From NCBI GenBank assembly GCA_036403155.1, contig DASWRM010000045.1, positions 1 to 44,061 of the forward strand: 44,061 bases of DNA, written 5' to 3'. This DNA is from Gaiellales bacterium. Its GTDB lineage: Bacteria; Actinomycetota; Thermoleophilia; Gaiellales; JAICJC01. The notes beneath the pieces are model-generated. The model saw only the letters and a list, made by a program, of their open reading frames with translations, did no database searches and was not told the origin of the DNA. Below are positions 1 through 7,963 of this stretch, piece after piece (positions within the stretch are counted from its first letter, which is position 1; each line of letters begins with the position of its first letter). The translations under genes and the position numbers were made by a program.

Positions 1-465
1 GGGCTGATGCGCGTCGAGCGGTCGATGGATCAGAAGGGCGCGCTGATCAAGCCCAAATCAGCCGCTGGGACCCGGACGGTGCCGATCCCAGGGGCGCTGC
101 GCGATCTGTTGGTCTCGCACAAGATGCTGACGTGGGGCGACGGGCTGGTGTTCGGCTCGTCCGCATTCACACCGTTCACCCCGACCGCGGTACATCGGCG
201 GGCACGTCTTCGGTGGCAACGCGCCGGGCAGGAACAGATCGGGCTGCACGAGTGCCGACACACCTACGCGAGCCTGATGATCGCCGCGGGGGTCAACGCG
301 AAGGCGCTCAGCGAGTACATGGGCCACAGCAGCATTACCATCACGCTCGACCGGTATGGTCACCTGATGCCAGGCAATGAAAGCGAAGCCGCAGCGCTGC
401 TCGACGCCTACCTGTTGCGAGCGGACACGGCAGCTCGGGTGCGGCAGATCCAGGGCGCCATCTGA
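1..465 (+). CDS. Tyrosine recombinase (phage-type integrase), C-terminal part, 5' end outside window
   Basis: The frame is open from the first base, so this is the C-terminal part of a longer integrase. It contains the second half of the catalytic domain: a beta-hairpin with TRTVPIP, the box II motif HECRH (around residue 80), the downstream GHSS (residues 105-108) and the tyrosine nucleophile in LDRYGH (residues 114-119). These residues cut and rejoin DNA at attachment sites. The stop overlaps the next start by one base (TGATG), so the small HTH gene is probably co-translated. Third-position GC is lower than in the genes after 1800, which suits a mobile element. The tRNA-like fragment at 1702-1744 is probably one of its attachment sites (inference). 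Confidence 0.9.
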   Translation, partial: GLMRVERSMDQKGALIKPKSAAGTRTVPIPGALRDLLVSHKMLTWGDGLVFGSSAFTPFTPTAVHRRARLRWQRAGQEQIGLHECRHTYASLMIAAGVNAKALSEYMGHSSITITLDRYGHLMPGNESEAAALLDAYLLRADTAARVRQIQGAI

Positions 466-683
466 TGCCCCCTCGACCAGCAAAGACCCCGGAGCAGCTG
501 CAGGCACTTGAACAGGCGACAGAGGCGCAGCGGTGCTACGAGGAGGCGAGGCGTGCGTATCGTGACGCCATCCGCGCGGCACATCGGACCGGTTGCTCGA
601 CCCGGCTGATCAAAGAACGCCTGGGCATCAGCCACCAGCGCGTAAGCCAGATTGTCAACGCGAAGGACAGCGGGATGGGATGA
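465..683 (+). CDS. Small helix-turn-helix protein of the integrated element
   Basis: A 72-residue protein whose N-terminal half is charged and helical (EQLQALEQATEAQRCYEEAR). The C-terminal part, TRLIKERLGISHQRVSQIV, fits a helix-turn-helix of the sigma-70 region 4 or Xre kind. The start overlaps the integrase stop by one base and the stop overlaps the next ATG by four (ATGA), so the three genes look like one operon. By position it could be a regulator or excisionase-like factor. No family is recognised with certainty, and the role is inferred from context. Confidence 0.65.
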   Translation: MPPRPAKTPEQLQALEQATEAQRCYEEARRAYRDAIRAAHRTGCSTRLIKERLGISHQRVSQIVNAKDSGMG

Positions 684-1015
684 CCAGCCTCCGTACGATC
701 GGAACCAGCGAGCGACACGCCTTGGAGCGGAAGATCGCAGCCATCTCGCCGGGCGGGTGGGTGACGAGTTGCTCCTGGCGTTGGGAAGAGTACGAGGACT
801 ACGGAAGCGAAACCGATGACGAGCCTGAGTTGGCGTTCGTCACAAACCGGTTCCTCCACAACGTCTATCGGCTGCTAAAGCAGGAGGGTTACGCGGCGCG
901 TATCGAACTCGGCTACTACGAGTCGTCCTGGAAGGATTGGGGCGAGGGGGAGATGGTCGTCCTGACGGGAATCGGCGTACCTTCGGACGTCGGCGATCAG
1001 CCGTGGCGGCGGTAG
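680..1015 (+). CDS. Hypothetical protein of the integrated element
   Basis: A 111-residue acidic protein (a WEEYEDYGSETDDEPE stretch near residues 33-48) with no motif that I recognise, no membrane segment and no signal peptide. The ATGA overlap with the HTH gene decides the start; an upstream in-frame ATG at 593 would run deep into that gene and is less likely. The frame is supported by coupling to its neighbours rather than by homology. It probably belongs to the cargo or regulatory end of the element. Confidence 0.55.
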   Translation: MTSLRTIGTSERHALERKIAAISPGGWVTSCSWRWEEYEDYGSETDDEPELAFVTNRFLHNVYRLLKQEGYAARIELGYYESSWKDWGEGEMVVLTGIGVPSDVGDQPWRR

Positions 1016-1047
1016 GGTCGCATCTCGCCTCGCCTGCCCCATCGCCC

Positions 1048-1053
1048 TAAAAT
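1048..1053 (+). promoter_or_regulatory. -10 box TAAAAT for the lipoprotein gene
   Basis: TAAAAT lies 8 nt before the ATG at 1062. No Shine-Dalgarno sequence fits in between, so transcription probably starts at or just before the start codon. No clear -35 box is seen. Confidence 0.5.
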
Positions 1054-1061
1054 GGACGAGC

Positions 1062-1607
1062 ATGCGCTCGGTTCGACTCCTTTGTTCGCTCTTAGTGGTG
1101 GCGCTGGTGTTTTGCGCCGCTTGTGGCAGAGCCTCGAGCAAAGGCCAGTTCAACGACTACATCAAATCCATGGCGCCCATTCAGGCGAGGTTCCTAACCG
1201 CCCAGAAGTTGGCGCTACACGCACTGGACGAAGCCCGGACAGCCCTCGAGACGGGAGGGGACTCGGCCGCGGCGGTGCGCGACTTGAAAACAGCTCGGGA
1301 TCAACTGAACCAGCTTGCTGCTACGGCAAAGAACATCACGCCCCCCTCCCCGCTCAAGACGGGACACGCGCGTTTCGTGCAGAGCATCCAGTTGGGGGGT
1401 CAGGCCACCGCCAACGCCGCGACCGCCATGGCGGATCCCGATCCCTCGCAGCGGTTGCAGAACATGCAGGCGGCGCAGACCGAGGCGGCGCTCTTCCGCA
1501 CCATGAGATACACGCTCGGGAGCAGTTGGAGGACGGCAGTGGTGGCGGAGGCAAACTGGTACGGTGTTACGTTGCCCGCCTGGGCGAAAAAGGTCGGCAC
1601 GCGGTAA
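1062..1607 (+). CDS. Putative lipoprotein, unknown function
   Basis: A 181-residue protein with a typical lipoprotein signal: basic MRSVR, a hydrophobic core, then CAAC as lipobox with the lipidated cysteine at about residue 21. A cysteine at -3 is slightly unusual. The mature part is rich in Ala, Leu and Gln and looks helical (DEARTALETGGDSAAAVRDLKTARDQLNQLAA), like small secreted helical-bundle proteins. I do not recognise a family. It lies between the integrase operon and the tRNA-like fragment, so it probably travels with the element. Confidence 0.65.
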   Translation: MRSVRLLCSLLVVALVFCAACGRASSKGQFNDYIKSMAPIQARFLTAQKLALHALDEARTALETGGDSAAAVRDLKTARDQLNQLAATAKNITPPSPLKTGHARFVQSIQLGGQATANAATAMADPDPSQRLQNMQAAQTEAALFRTMRYTLGSSWRTAVVAEANWYGVTLPAWAKKVGTR

Positions 1608-1701
1608 GAACGGCTGGGTCTGAGGGCCGTCGGGAGCCTCGGGGGCGCACCGGGGGGCGCAGACACCCCGCTAGCCCGTTCGTAGAACGAAGAAGCTTGG
1701 G

Positions 1702-1744
1702 CTTCCCAAGCCGAAGGTCGCGGGTTCGAGACCCGTCGTCCGCT
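1702..1744 (+). other. tRNA-Gly(CCC)-like 3' half, probable attachment-site (att) copy
   Basis: The sequence folds as the 3' half of a tRNA: U33 then anticodon CCC at 1705-1707, two A residues, a 3' anticodon strand, a 5-nt variable loop AGGTC, and a T arm at 1720-1736 with a 5-bp stem (one G-U pair) around the canonical TTCGAGA loop. A 3' acceptor strand CGTCCGC and discriminator T (1744), as usual for bacterial tRNA-Gly, follow. No matching 5' acceptor strand (GCGGACG) or D arm is present upstream, and the following bases are TCC rather than CCA. A lone 3' half beside an integrase is the usual trace of integration into a tRNA gene, so the intact tRNA should lie at the far end of the element, left of this window. 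Confidence 0.6.
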
Positions 1745-1810
1745 TCCCAGGGATCTGGCGTGATGGCCGCGCAGCCGGGCGACCGCGGAGCTGGCTAGGA
1801 TGCCCTTCCG

Positions 1811-2200
1811 ATGGCTCACGATGTCGCTCGCCTCGACAGCCTGCCGTTTCGGGAGCGACCGTACCGTGAGCAGGACCTGCCGCGGTTTGCCGCCAGCCTG
1901 ACCGAGGCGCTCGGCCTTGAGAGCTCCCGTGCCACCGTATGGCGCTATCCGCCCGGCGCGCGGGGGCGCCGGCACCGCGAGGGCGCGCAGGAGGAGGTCT
2001 TCGTCGTGCTCGAGGGCACCATCACGCTCGCGCTCGGTGACCCGGCGGAGCCGGTCGTCGTGGACGCCATCGGGTTCGCCCGGGTCGGCGCCGGCACCGA
2101 GATCCAGGTACGCAACGAGTCCGGTGCCGAGGCGCTCGTCCTGATCTGGGGTGCGCCGCCGGTCACGGGACAGGGAGAGATCCTCGACGACATCCCGTGA
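1811..2200 (+). CDS. Cupin-domain protein
   Basis: A 129-residue single-domain cupin. Cupin motif 1 lies around RRHREGAQEEVFVVLEGTITL (residues 53-74), with candidate metal ligands His and Glu, and motif 2 around residues 100-118. The second-motif His is not obvious, so metal binding is uncertain. A TAGGAT -10 box at 1796-1801 is 9 nt before the ATG. This is the first gene right of the att-like site and has the GC-rich codon use of the main chromosome. The substrate cannot be told from sequence. Confidence 0.8.
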   Translation: MAHDVARLDSLPFRERPYREQDLPRFAASLTEALGLESSRATVWRYPPGARGRRHREGAQEEVFVVLEGTITLALGDPAEPVVVDAIGFARVGAGTEIQVRNESGAEALVLIWGAPPVTGQGEILDDIP

Positions 2201-2252
2201 GAGCCGCCGTGCCGCGCCTGCCGGGAGTGCGTCGACCTAGCCTCCGAGCACC

Positions 2253-3284
2253 ATGATCCTCGACGACATCACGGAGCCGATCGTCCTCGCGCCGCTCGCG
2301 GGCGGGCCTTCGACGCCGGAGCTGGTTGCGGCGGTGTGCGGTGCCGGCGCCTTCGGCTTCCTCGCCGCCGGCTACCTGTCGGCCGAGCAGCTCGCCACAG
2401 AGCTTCGCGCGCTGCGCGGCCTCACCGACCGGCCGTTCGGCGTCAACCTCTTCTGCCCGCCGGCCGCCCCGGCGCCCCCGGCCGCGTATGCGGGATACGT
2501 CGAGTGGCTCCGCGCGTGGGCACGGCCACGCGGGCTTCCGCTCGGCGAGCCGCGCTTCAGCGACGACGCGTACGCTGACAAGCTCGACCTGTTGCTCGGC
2601 GAGCCGGCCGCGGTCGTGTCCTTCACGTTCGGCTGCCCCGATCGCGCCACCGTCGCGCGGCTCCACGACCGCGGCAGCGAGGTGTGGGTGACCGTCACCA
2701 CGCCGCACGAGGCGGCGCTGGCCGCGAGCGCCGGCGCCGACGTCCTCGTGGCACAGGGCGTGGAGGCGGGCGGCCACCGCGGCTCATTCGTCGACGACGA
2801 TGGCGACCCGCGGCTCGCCCTGATGCCGCTGCTCCAGCTGATCCGCTCCCAGGTCGACGTCCCGACCGTCGCGGCCGGCGGCATCTGTACCGGTGCCGGC
2901 ATCGCCGCCGCTCTCGCCGCCGGCGCTGGCGCCGCCCAGCTGGGCACGGCGTTTCTCCTCACCCCCGAGGCCGGCACGTCGGCCGCGCAGCGCCGCGCGC
3001 TGATGGGCGATGCCCGCACGGTGCTCACGCGTGCCTTCACCGGCCGCACGGCTCGCGGAATCCACAACGCGTTCATCGCGGAGCACGAGGCCCATGCCGT
3101 GCACGCGTATCCCGAGGTGCACTATGTCACCCAGCCGCTGCGCGCGGCCGCCCGCCAGGCCGGGGACCCGTCGATGATCAACCTCTGGGCCGGCCAGGCG
3201 TACCGCCTCGCACGCGCGGAGCCCGCTGCGGACGTCGTCCGGCGCGTCGCAGCGGAGTCGCGGGAGGCGGGCCTGGCGGGCTAG
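2253..3284 (+). CDS. Nitronate monooxygenase / 2-nitropropane dioxygenase family flavoprotein
   Basis: A 343-residue FMN-dependent TIM-barrel protein. Family marks are the N-terminal PIVLAPLAGGPSTPELVAAV, the Gly-rich GAGAFGFLAAGY, the VEAGGHRGS loop that carries the usual active-site His (about residue 175), and the phosphate-binding VAAGGI followed by GAGAAQLGTAFL. Known members oxidise alkyl nitronates or act as enoyl reductases; the substrate here is unknown. A TAGCCT box lies 9 nt before the ATG. It converges with the oxidoreductase on the minus strand, with only about 9 nt between the stops. Confidence 0.85.
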   Translation: MILDDITEPIVLAPLAGGPSTPELVAAVCGAGAFGFLAAGYLSAEQLATELRALRGLTDRPFGVNLFCPPAAPAPPAAYAGYVEWLRAWARPRGLPLGEPRFSDDAYADKLDLLLGEPAAVVSFTFGCPDRATVARLHDRGSEVWVTVTTPHEAALAASAGADVLVAQGVEAGGHRGSFVDDDGDPRLALMPLLQLIRSQVDVPTVAAGGICTGAGIAAALAAGAGAAQLGTAFLLTPEAGTSAAQRRALMGDARTVLTRAFTGRTARGIHNAFIAEHEAHAVHAYPEVHYVTQPLRAAARQAGDPSMINLWAGQAYRLARAEPAADVVRRVAAESREAGLAG

Positions 3285-3293
3285 CGCCGGCCG

Positions 3294-4973
3294 CTACGTC
3301 CCCACGGGCGCCGCGGCCTGCTCGGCGGCCCGCTGCTTGAGGAACTGGTGGACGAAGGCGATCGCCATGCTGCCCTCGCCCACGGCCGAGGCCACGCGCT
3401 TCACCGGGCTGAGACGCACGTCGCCGCACGCGAAGATCCCCGGCGCACTGGTCTCGAGCAGGTACGGGTCCCGGTCGAGGGGCCAGCGGCCGTGCTCGCG
3501 CGCGTCGGCGCCGGTCAGCACGAAGCCCTTTGCGTCGAGCGCGACCTCCGGCGGCAGCCACTCCGTCTCGGCGTCGGCGCCGATGAAGATGAACAGCCCG
3601 CCGGAGTCCACTCGTCGGATCTCCCCCGATTCGCGCGCCCGCACCTCGATCGCCTCCAGCGACTGCTCGCCGCGGACGGCCGCGACCTCGCTGCCGAACT
3701 CGACGCGGACATTCGCGCGCCGGCCAAGCTGGTCGACGAGGTACCGCGACATGCTCTTCTCGAGGTCCGACCCGCGGCAGAGGATGGTGACACTGCGGGC
3801 GTGCGTGGAGAAGAACAGCGCCGCCTGCCCGGCAGAGTTGCCCGCTCCGACGATGTGCACGTCGAGCCCGTGGGTGTTTGGCGCCTCGCTGCGCGCCGCG
3901 CCGTAGAACACGCCCTTGCCGACCAGCGTGTCAAACCCCTCGATCGGCAGCTTCCGCCAGGTGACTCCGCAGGCGAGGATGACCGTCGCCGCGCTGATCA
4001 CGTCGCCGCCGTCCAGGTGAACCCGCCGCGTCGCGGCGTCGATCCGCGTGATCGAGCGCGTCACCAGGATCTCGGCGCCCAGCCGCCGAGCCTGGTGCAG
4101 TGCCCGGCTCGCCAGCTCGTCGCCCGACACACCGGACGGGAACCCGAGGTAGTTCTCGATGCGCGACGACGTGCCGGCCTGACCTCCCGGCGCGTCCCGT
4201 TCGACGACGAGCGTGCGCAGCCCCTCCGAGGCGCCGTAGACCGCGGCCGCAAGGCCTGCCGGCCCCGCGCCCACGACGACGGCGTCGTACTCCGCCGCCC
4301 GCGGCTCGCGGTCGAGGCCGAGCAGCTCCGCCACCCGGCTGAGCTGTGGGCGCACAACCGTCTTGCCTCCCACCACCCGGATCACGGGACAGTCGTCGTC
4401 GGCCGGCGCCTGCTCGCCCCAATCCTCCACCGCGTCCGCCGACTCAGGGCTGACCCAGCGAAAGCTGACCTGATTGCGGTCGAGGAACCGGCGCAGATCC
4501 GAGCACCGCGCGTCCCAGCGGTGGCCGTAGACGATCGCGCGCGGCGGCGGTGGATCCGCCGCGATGCCCTGCAGCCCGCTGATCCGCTCGCGTGCGACCT
4601 GGCCCAGCTGCGTCGCGATGGTGGGCGCCACTGCGGCGATCGCGTGGTAGTCGTTGGCCTCCAACCTGAGCAGCCGCGACGGCTCGGCGGCGCGGAACCC
4701 GAACGGGAATGTGGTCGCAAGCGCGATGGGCACCTCGCCGATCAGCTCGCCGGCACCGCGTCCGCCGACCACGCGCGGGACGCCGTCGACCACGTCGACG
4801 GTCTCGAGGCGGCCCTCCAGCACGGCGAACAGGGCCCGCCCGTCGCCCGCGTGCACGGCGTACTCCCCGGGCTCGAGGCGGATGTCGGCCGCCGCCCTGC
4901 AGACGCGCTCGCGATCCTCCTCCGCCAGCGCCGCGAACAGGCCGATGGTCGACAGATCCTCGGGCGTCACCAT
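3294..4973 (-). CDS. cNMP-binding domain / glutaredoxin-like / thioredoxin-reductase-like fusion oxidoreductase
   Basis: A 559-residue three-part protein. Residues 1-130 form a cyclic-nucleotide-binding fold (FAVLEGRLETVDVVDG, GELIGEVPIAL). About 145-225 looks glutaredoxin/thioredoxin-like (VYGHRWDARCSDLRRFLDRN). The remainder is a two-dinucleotide flavoprotein with FAD motif GAGPAGLAA, NADPH motif VGAGNSAGQAA and terminal GIFACGDVR. The CxxC redox pair of classical thioredoxin reductase is absent: the matching segment reads GVFYGAARSEA. It is therefore unlikely to reduce thioredoxin in the standard way. The start is the ATG with TATGGT six nt upstream. Related fusions in other actinobacteria often sit beside UBP-type zinc-finger genes, and one occurs here at 7670. 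Confidence 0.88.
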   Translation of the reverse strand: MVTPEDLSTIGLFAALAEEDRERVCRAAADIRLEPGEYAVHAGDGRALFAVLEGRLETVDVVDGVPRVVGGRGAGELIGEVPIALATTFPFGFRAAEPSRLLRLEANDYHAIAAVAPTIATQLGQVARERISGLQGIAADPPPPRAIVYGHRWDARCSDLRRFLDRNQVSFRWVSPESADAVEDWGEQAPADDDCPVIRVVGGKTVVRPQLSRVAELLGLDREPRAAEYDAVVVGAGPAGLAAAVYGASEGLRTLVVERDAPGGQAGTSSRIENYLGFPSGVSGDELASRALHQARRLGAEILVTRSITRIDAATRRVHLDGGDVISAATVILACGVTWRKLPIEGFDTLVGKGVFYGAARSEAPNTHGLDVHIVGAGNSAGQAALFFSTHARSVTILCRGSDLEKSMSRYLVDQLGRRANVRVEFGSEVAAVRGEQSLEAIEVRARESGEIRRVDSGGLFIFIGADAETEWLPPEVALDAKGFVLTGADAREHGRWPLDRDPYLLETSAPGIFACGDVRLSPVKRVASAVGEGSMAIAFVHQFLKQRAAEQAAAPVGT

Positions 4974-4979
4974 GGCGAG

Positions 4980-5044
4980 ACCATACAGTCGCCCGGCCGG
5001 CCGAACCAAGCGGCGGGCCACACCGGGCGCCGCCGGGATACCGT
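4980..5044. promoter_or_regulatory. Divergent promoter region between the flavoprotein fusion and exonuclease III genes
   Basis: Two -10 boxes face away from each other. TATGGT on the minus strand (4980-4985) is 6 nt before the ATG at 4973. TACCGT on the plus strand (5039-5044) is 7 nt before the ATG at 5052. Both spacings leave no room for a ribosome binding site, so both transcripts look leaderless. Confidence 0.5.
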
Positions 5045-5051
5045 GCCTTCC

Positions 5052-5927
5052 ATGCGAATCGCGACCTGGAACGTCAACTCGCTCAAGCAGCGGATGCCGC
5101 GGCTGCTGCCGTGGCTGGATGAGCGCCGGCCCGACGTCGTCTGCCTCCAGGAGACGAAGCTGCCCGACGACGCGCTGTCCGAGCTGCTCGGCGACCAGCT
5201 CACGAGCCGCGGCTACGAGATCGCCGCGCACGGCGAATCGGCGTGGAACGGCGTGGCGATCGTCTCGCGTGTCGGGCTCGACGACGTCCGGCCGGGACTG
5301 CCTGACGGGCCCGGCTTCCCGCATCCCGAGGCCCGTGCCATCGCCGCGACCTGCGGGGGCGTGCGCGTCTACTCGGTGTACGTGCCGAACGGCCGCGCGC
5401 CCGATTCCGATCACTACCGCTACAAGCTCGCGTGGCTGGCCGCGCTGCGCGACGCGGTGTCGGCCGAGCCGCCGTCGACCGTCGTCTGCGGCGACATGAA
5501 CATCGCGCCGGCCGACGAGGACGTGTTCGACCCGGACGCCTACGCCGGCCACACGCACGTGACGCAGCCTGAGCGGCGGGCGCTCGGCGAGCTGCTGTCG
5601 CTCGGCCTGCACGACGTCGTGCGCGACCGGTGGCCCGCCGAGCGCGTGTTCAGCTACTGGGACTATCGGGCCGGGATGTTCCACCAGGACCTCGGCATGC
5701 GGATCGACCTAATCCTGGCCGGGGATCCCGTGTCGGCCCGCGTCAAGGCGGCGTGGATCGACCGCAAGGCGCGAAAGGGCAGCGGGCCGAGCGACCACGC
5801 GCCCGTCATCGTCGACCTCGACGACGCGCCGGACGGTGATATCGGACCGGTCGTGCCGCCGCCCAGCAGGCCCGTGACGAACCGCGGCGCGAAGCGGCTG
5901 CCGCAGAGCGCGCCGGCCGACCGCTGA
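5052..5927 (+). CDS. xthA: Exodeoxyribonuclease III (AP endonuclease family)
   Basis: A 291-residue enzyme of the EEP nuclease fold. It cuts DNA at abasic sites and degrades duplex DNA 3' to 5' in base-excision repair. Family residues are visible in order: TWNVNSLKQR (Asn), CLQETKL (metal-binding Glu), SVYVPNGR (Tyr), GDMNIAP (Asp and Asn), and C-terminal GPSDHAPV (Asp and His). MRIATWNVNS at the very N terminus supports the ATG at 5052. The last 30 residues are a loose Pro-rich tail beyond the catalytic core. The gene converges with the SDR gene, stops being 4 nt apart. Confidence 0.93.
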   Translation: MRIATWNVNSLKQRMPRLLPWLDERRPDVVCLQETKLPDDALSELLGDQLTSRGYEIAAHGESAWNGVAIVSRVGLDDVRPGLPDGPGFPHPEARAIAATCGGVRVYSVYVPNGRAPDSDHYRYKLAWLAALRDAVSAEPPSTVVCGDMNIAPADEDVFDPDAYAGHTHVTQPERRALGELLSLGLHDVVRDRWPAERVFSYWDYRAGMFHQDLGMRIDLILAGDPVSARVKAAWIDRKARKGSGPSDHAPVIVDLDDAPDGDIGPVVPPPSRPVTNRGAKRLPQSAPADR

Positions 5928-5931
5928 GCTG

Positions 5932-6726
5932 CTACCGCGGCTTGGCCTGCCAGCGGTGCAGCGCGGCCTTCAGGCTGTCGGGGAGCAGCCGACCGCTCCG
6001 GCCCTGCACCTTGGAGCGCAGGGATGAGGCGACCACGCGCTCCCTGCCCTGCATCATGGCCTCGTAGCCCATCCGGGCAACGTCCGCCGGGTCGTCCTTC
6101 GGACCCTTGCCGAGGTTCGTTCTCGTCATAACCGCCCGCTCGAAGAACGCCGTCTCGGTCGGGCCCGGCATGAGCGAGGTGACGGTGACGCCGCTGCCGC
6201 GCAACTCGTCGCGAAGCGCGATCGCGAACGACTGCACGAACGACTTCGACGCGTTGTACACGGCCGCGTACGGGCCCGGCATGGTGGACGCGATCGAGGA
6301 GGTGAAGAGGATCCGGCCGTGCCGCCTGGCGACCATCTCGCGGACGAGGGGCTTGGCGAGCTGGATGCTGGAGCGGACGTTCAGGTCGACGATCCGCAGC
6401 TCGTCCTCGAGCGGGTTGTCGACAAAGGCACCGCCGCGGCCGACGCCGGCGTTCAGCGCCGCCGCGTCCAAGGGCCGGTCGGCGGAGCGCACGTGCGCGA
6501 TCGGCTCGTCGACGCCCTGCTCGCTGGTGAGGTCGACCTGGACGGGCACGATCCGGGCGTCCAGCGTCTGCAGCTGCGCCGCCGCGTCCGTCACCCGCGC
6601 GTCGTCGGCCGTGATGATCAGGTCGTATCCGTGCTCCGCGAACTGGCGTGCCAGTTCGAGTCCGATGCCGCTCGATGCCCCGGTGACCAGGGCCAGCGGA
6701 CGGCTGCTCGATGCGTCCGTCGTCAC
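5932..6726 (-). CDS. Short-chain dehydrogenase/reductase (SDR)
   Basis: A 264-residue classical SDR. The nucleotide-binding TGASSGIG lies near the N terminus, then ALNAGVG (the NAG motif), the catalytic Ser in LFTSSIAS and the YNASK motif (Tyr/Lys). The GTG start at 6726 is preferred because AAGGGGG lies just upstream at good spacing; the ATG at 6759 has no such site. It probably reduces or oxidises a carbonyl or alcohol group with NAD(P)H. Its substrate is not readable, and no pathway neighbour points to one. Confidence 0.88.
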   Translation of the reverse strand: MTTDASSSRPLALVTGASSGIGLELARQFAEHGYDLIITADDARVTDAAAQLQTLDARIVPVQVDLTSEQGVDEPIAHVRSADRPLDAAALNAGVGRGGAFVDNPLEDELRIVDLNVRSSIQLAKPLVREMVARRHGRILFTSSIASTMPGPYAAVYNASKSFVQSFAIALRDELRGSGVTVTSLMPGPTETAFFERAVMTRTNLGKGPKDDPADVARMGYEAMMQGRERVVASSLRSKVQGRSGRLLPDSLKAALHRWQAKPR

Positions 6727-6921
6727 GATTCCCCCTTCCCCGTGCGAAGGCCCTGCCATACCCGGCTGCCGGCAGGACTAACCCGCTCCCGGCCGTGGGG
6801 GGAGCGCGCCGACGGTTCGTCGAAACCGCCCGCGCCCTGCTCCGGTATTCCCGGTGGCGCCATCGATGCAGCCCGCATCTTCCCGGGGCGCCACCACCCC
6901 ACGAACGGAAGGTCCATCATC

Positions 6922-7596
6922 ATGAGCACCCATGAACAGCCGCGGCGAACGACGCGGCGAGGATTGCTGGCGGTTGCAACGGTCGGAGCGGGGGCGGCGC
7001 TCGGCGGGGTCGTGGCGGTGCCAGTGGCCGGCTACGTGCTGGCGCCCGTCACAGAGGAGCAGCGGTTCCGCCCGGCGTCGCTCGGCGCGGTCGAGCAGTT
7101 CGCAGGAGAGCGCGGCTTCCGGCCCACGGCGGCACCGTTCATCGGCGATCCGGCCGCTCCGCTGACATCTCGCGAGCTGGCATACGTCCATCGCACCGGC
7201 GGCGCGGGCACCGATTGGCTCGGCGAGGACGCCATGTTCGTCGTCTTCTCCAATCGCTGCACGCATGTCGGCTGCCCCACGCAGGCCACCGGGGCAGGGT
7301 TCTCGTGCCCCTGCCACGGCAGCCAGTACGACGAGCGCGGCGCCCGCATCGCCGGGCCCGCGGTGCGGCCGCTCGACCGCTTCCAGTGGGAAGTGCGTGG
7401 CGGCGAGCTGTGGGTGACGCAGCGCTGGAGCGTCCTGCTGGACGGCGATCGCGTCGCCTACTTCCCCGTCAAGGCGCCGGGCCAGCCGCTCGCGGGCGAG
7501 GTGCCGCTCGCCGACGCGCTGTATCCGGCCGTGACCTACGACCAGCCGTCCACGCCCGACACGCCGCCCAACCTGCGGAGAACGGCTCCCGGGTGA
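6922..7596 (+). CDS. Rieske [2Fe-2S] iron-sulfur protein with Tat-type signal
   Basis: A 224-residue Rieske protein. A twin-arginine region (RRTTRRGLL) followed by a hydrophobic stretch (residues 12-38) suggests Tat export with a retained membrane anchor. Cluster ligands are in CTHVGC and CPCHGS (about residues 114-135). GGAAGG precedes the ATG. No cytochrome b, cytochrome c1 or oxygenase subunit is adjacent, so the electron partner is unknown. The form resembles quinol-cytochrome c reductase Rieske subunits more than soluble oxygenase ferredoxins, but a lone redox protein is also possible. Confidence 0.88.
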   Translation: MSTHEQPRRTTRRGLLAVATVGAGAALGGVVAVPVAGYVLAPVTEEQRFRPASLGAVEQFAGERGFRPTAAPFIGDPAAPLTSRELAYVHRTGGAGTDWLGEDAMFVVFSNRCTHVGCPTQATGAGFSCPCHGSQYDERGARIAGPAVRPLDRFQWEVRGGELWVTQRWSVLLDGDRVAYFPVKAPGQPLAGEVPLADALYPAVTYDQPSTPDTPPNLRRTAPG

Positions 7597-7669
7597 CCCC
7601 GGTCCGTCGGTGCGCCGGAGGGCGTCTACGCTGTCCTTGCCCAGGGCCCACTTCCCGGAGCTGCACCGC

Positions 7670-7957
7670 ATGTCCGACACCTGCACCCACCTCGACCAGA
7701 TCGCCTTCACCGACCTGCCCGAATCCATCCCCGGCTGCGAGGACTGCCTGGCGATCGGCGGGCGCTGGCTGCACCTGCGCATGTGCGCGTCGTGCGGCCA
7801 CATCGGCTGCTGCGACTCCTCGCCGAACCGTCATGCCACGGCGCATGCAAACACGACGTCTCACCCGGTGATCCGCTCCGCGGAGCCGGGTGAGGACTGG
7901 TTCTGGTGCTACCGGGACGACATCGCGTTCACGGTCGGCGGCGCGGCAGCCGGCTGA
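7670..7957 (+). CDS. UBP-type zinc-finger protein
   Basis: A 95-residue protein that is essentially one UBP-type zinc finger: CTHLDQI, then GCEDC, MCASCGHIGCC, and RHATAHANTTSHPVI with spaced His residues. In eukaryotes this fold binds the C terminus of ubiquitin; in bacteria its ligand is not established. The ATG at 7670 is chosen because GGAG lies 9 nt upstream and a TACGCT -10 box lies about 40 nt upstream. In other actinobacteria such proteins often neighbour or fuse with flavoprotein oxidoreductases like the one at 3294-4973 (recalled family knowledge). Here the two are about 2.7 kb apart. Confidence 0.85.
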   Translation: MSDTCTHLDQIAFTDLPESIPGCEDCLAIGGRWLHLRMCASCGHIGCCDSSPNRHATAHANTTSHPVIRSAEPGEDWFWCYRDDIAFTVGGAAAG

Positions 7958-7963
7958 GCTGCC

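Noticed and set aside
1672-1744. A complete tRNA gene
   Set aside because: Only the 3' half fits. No D arm and no acceptor partner for CGTCCGC exist upstream, and one anticodon-stem pair is G-G.
3348-5051. Long open extension upstream of exonuclease III on the plus strand
   Set aside because: It is antisense to the flavoprotein fusion; the conserved exonuclease III sequence begins at MRIATWNVNS (5052).
7670-7957. A bacterial ubiquitin-like modification system
   Set aside because: Only the UBP-type zinc finger is present; no E1-, E2- or JAB-like or ubiquitin-like genes are found in the window.
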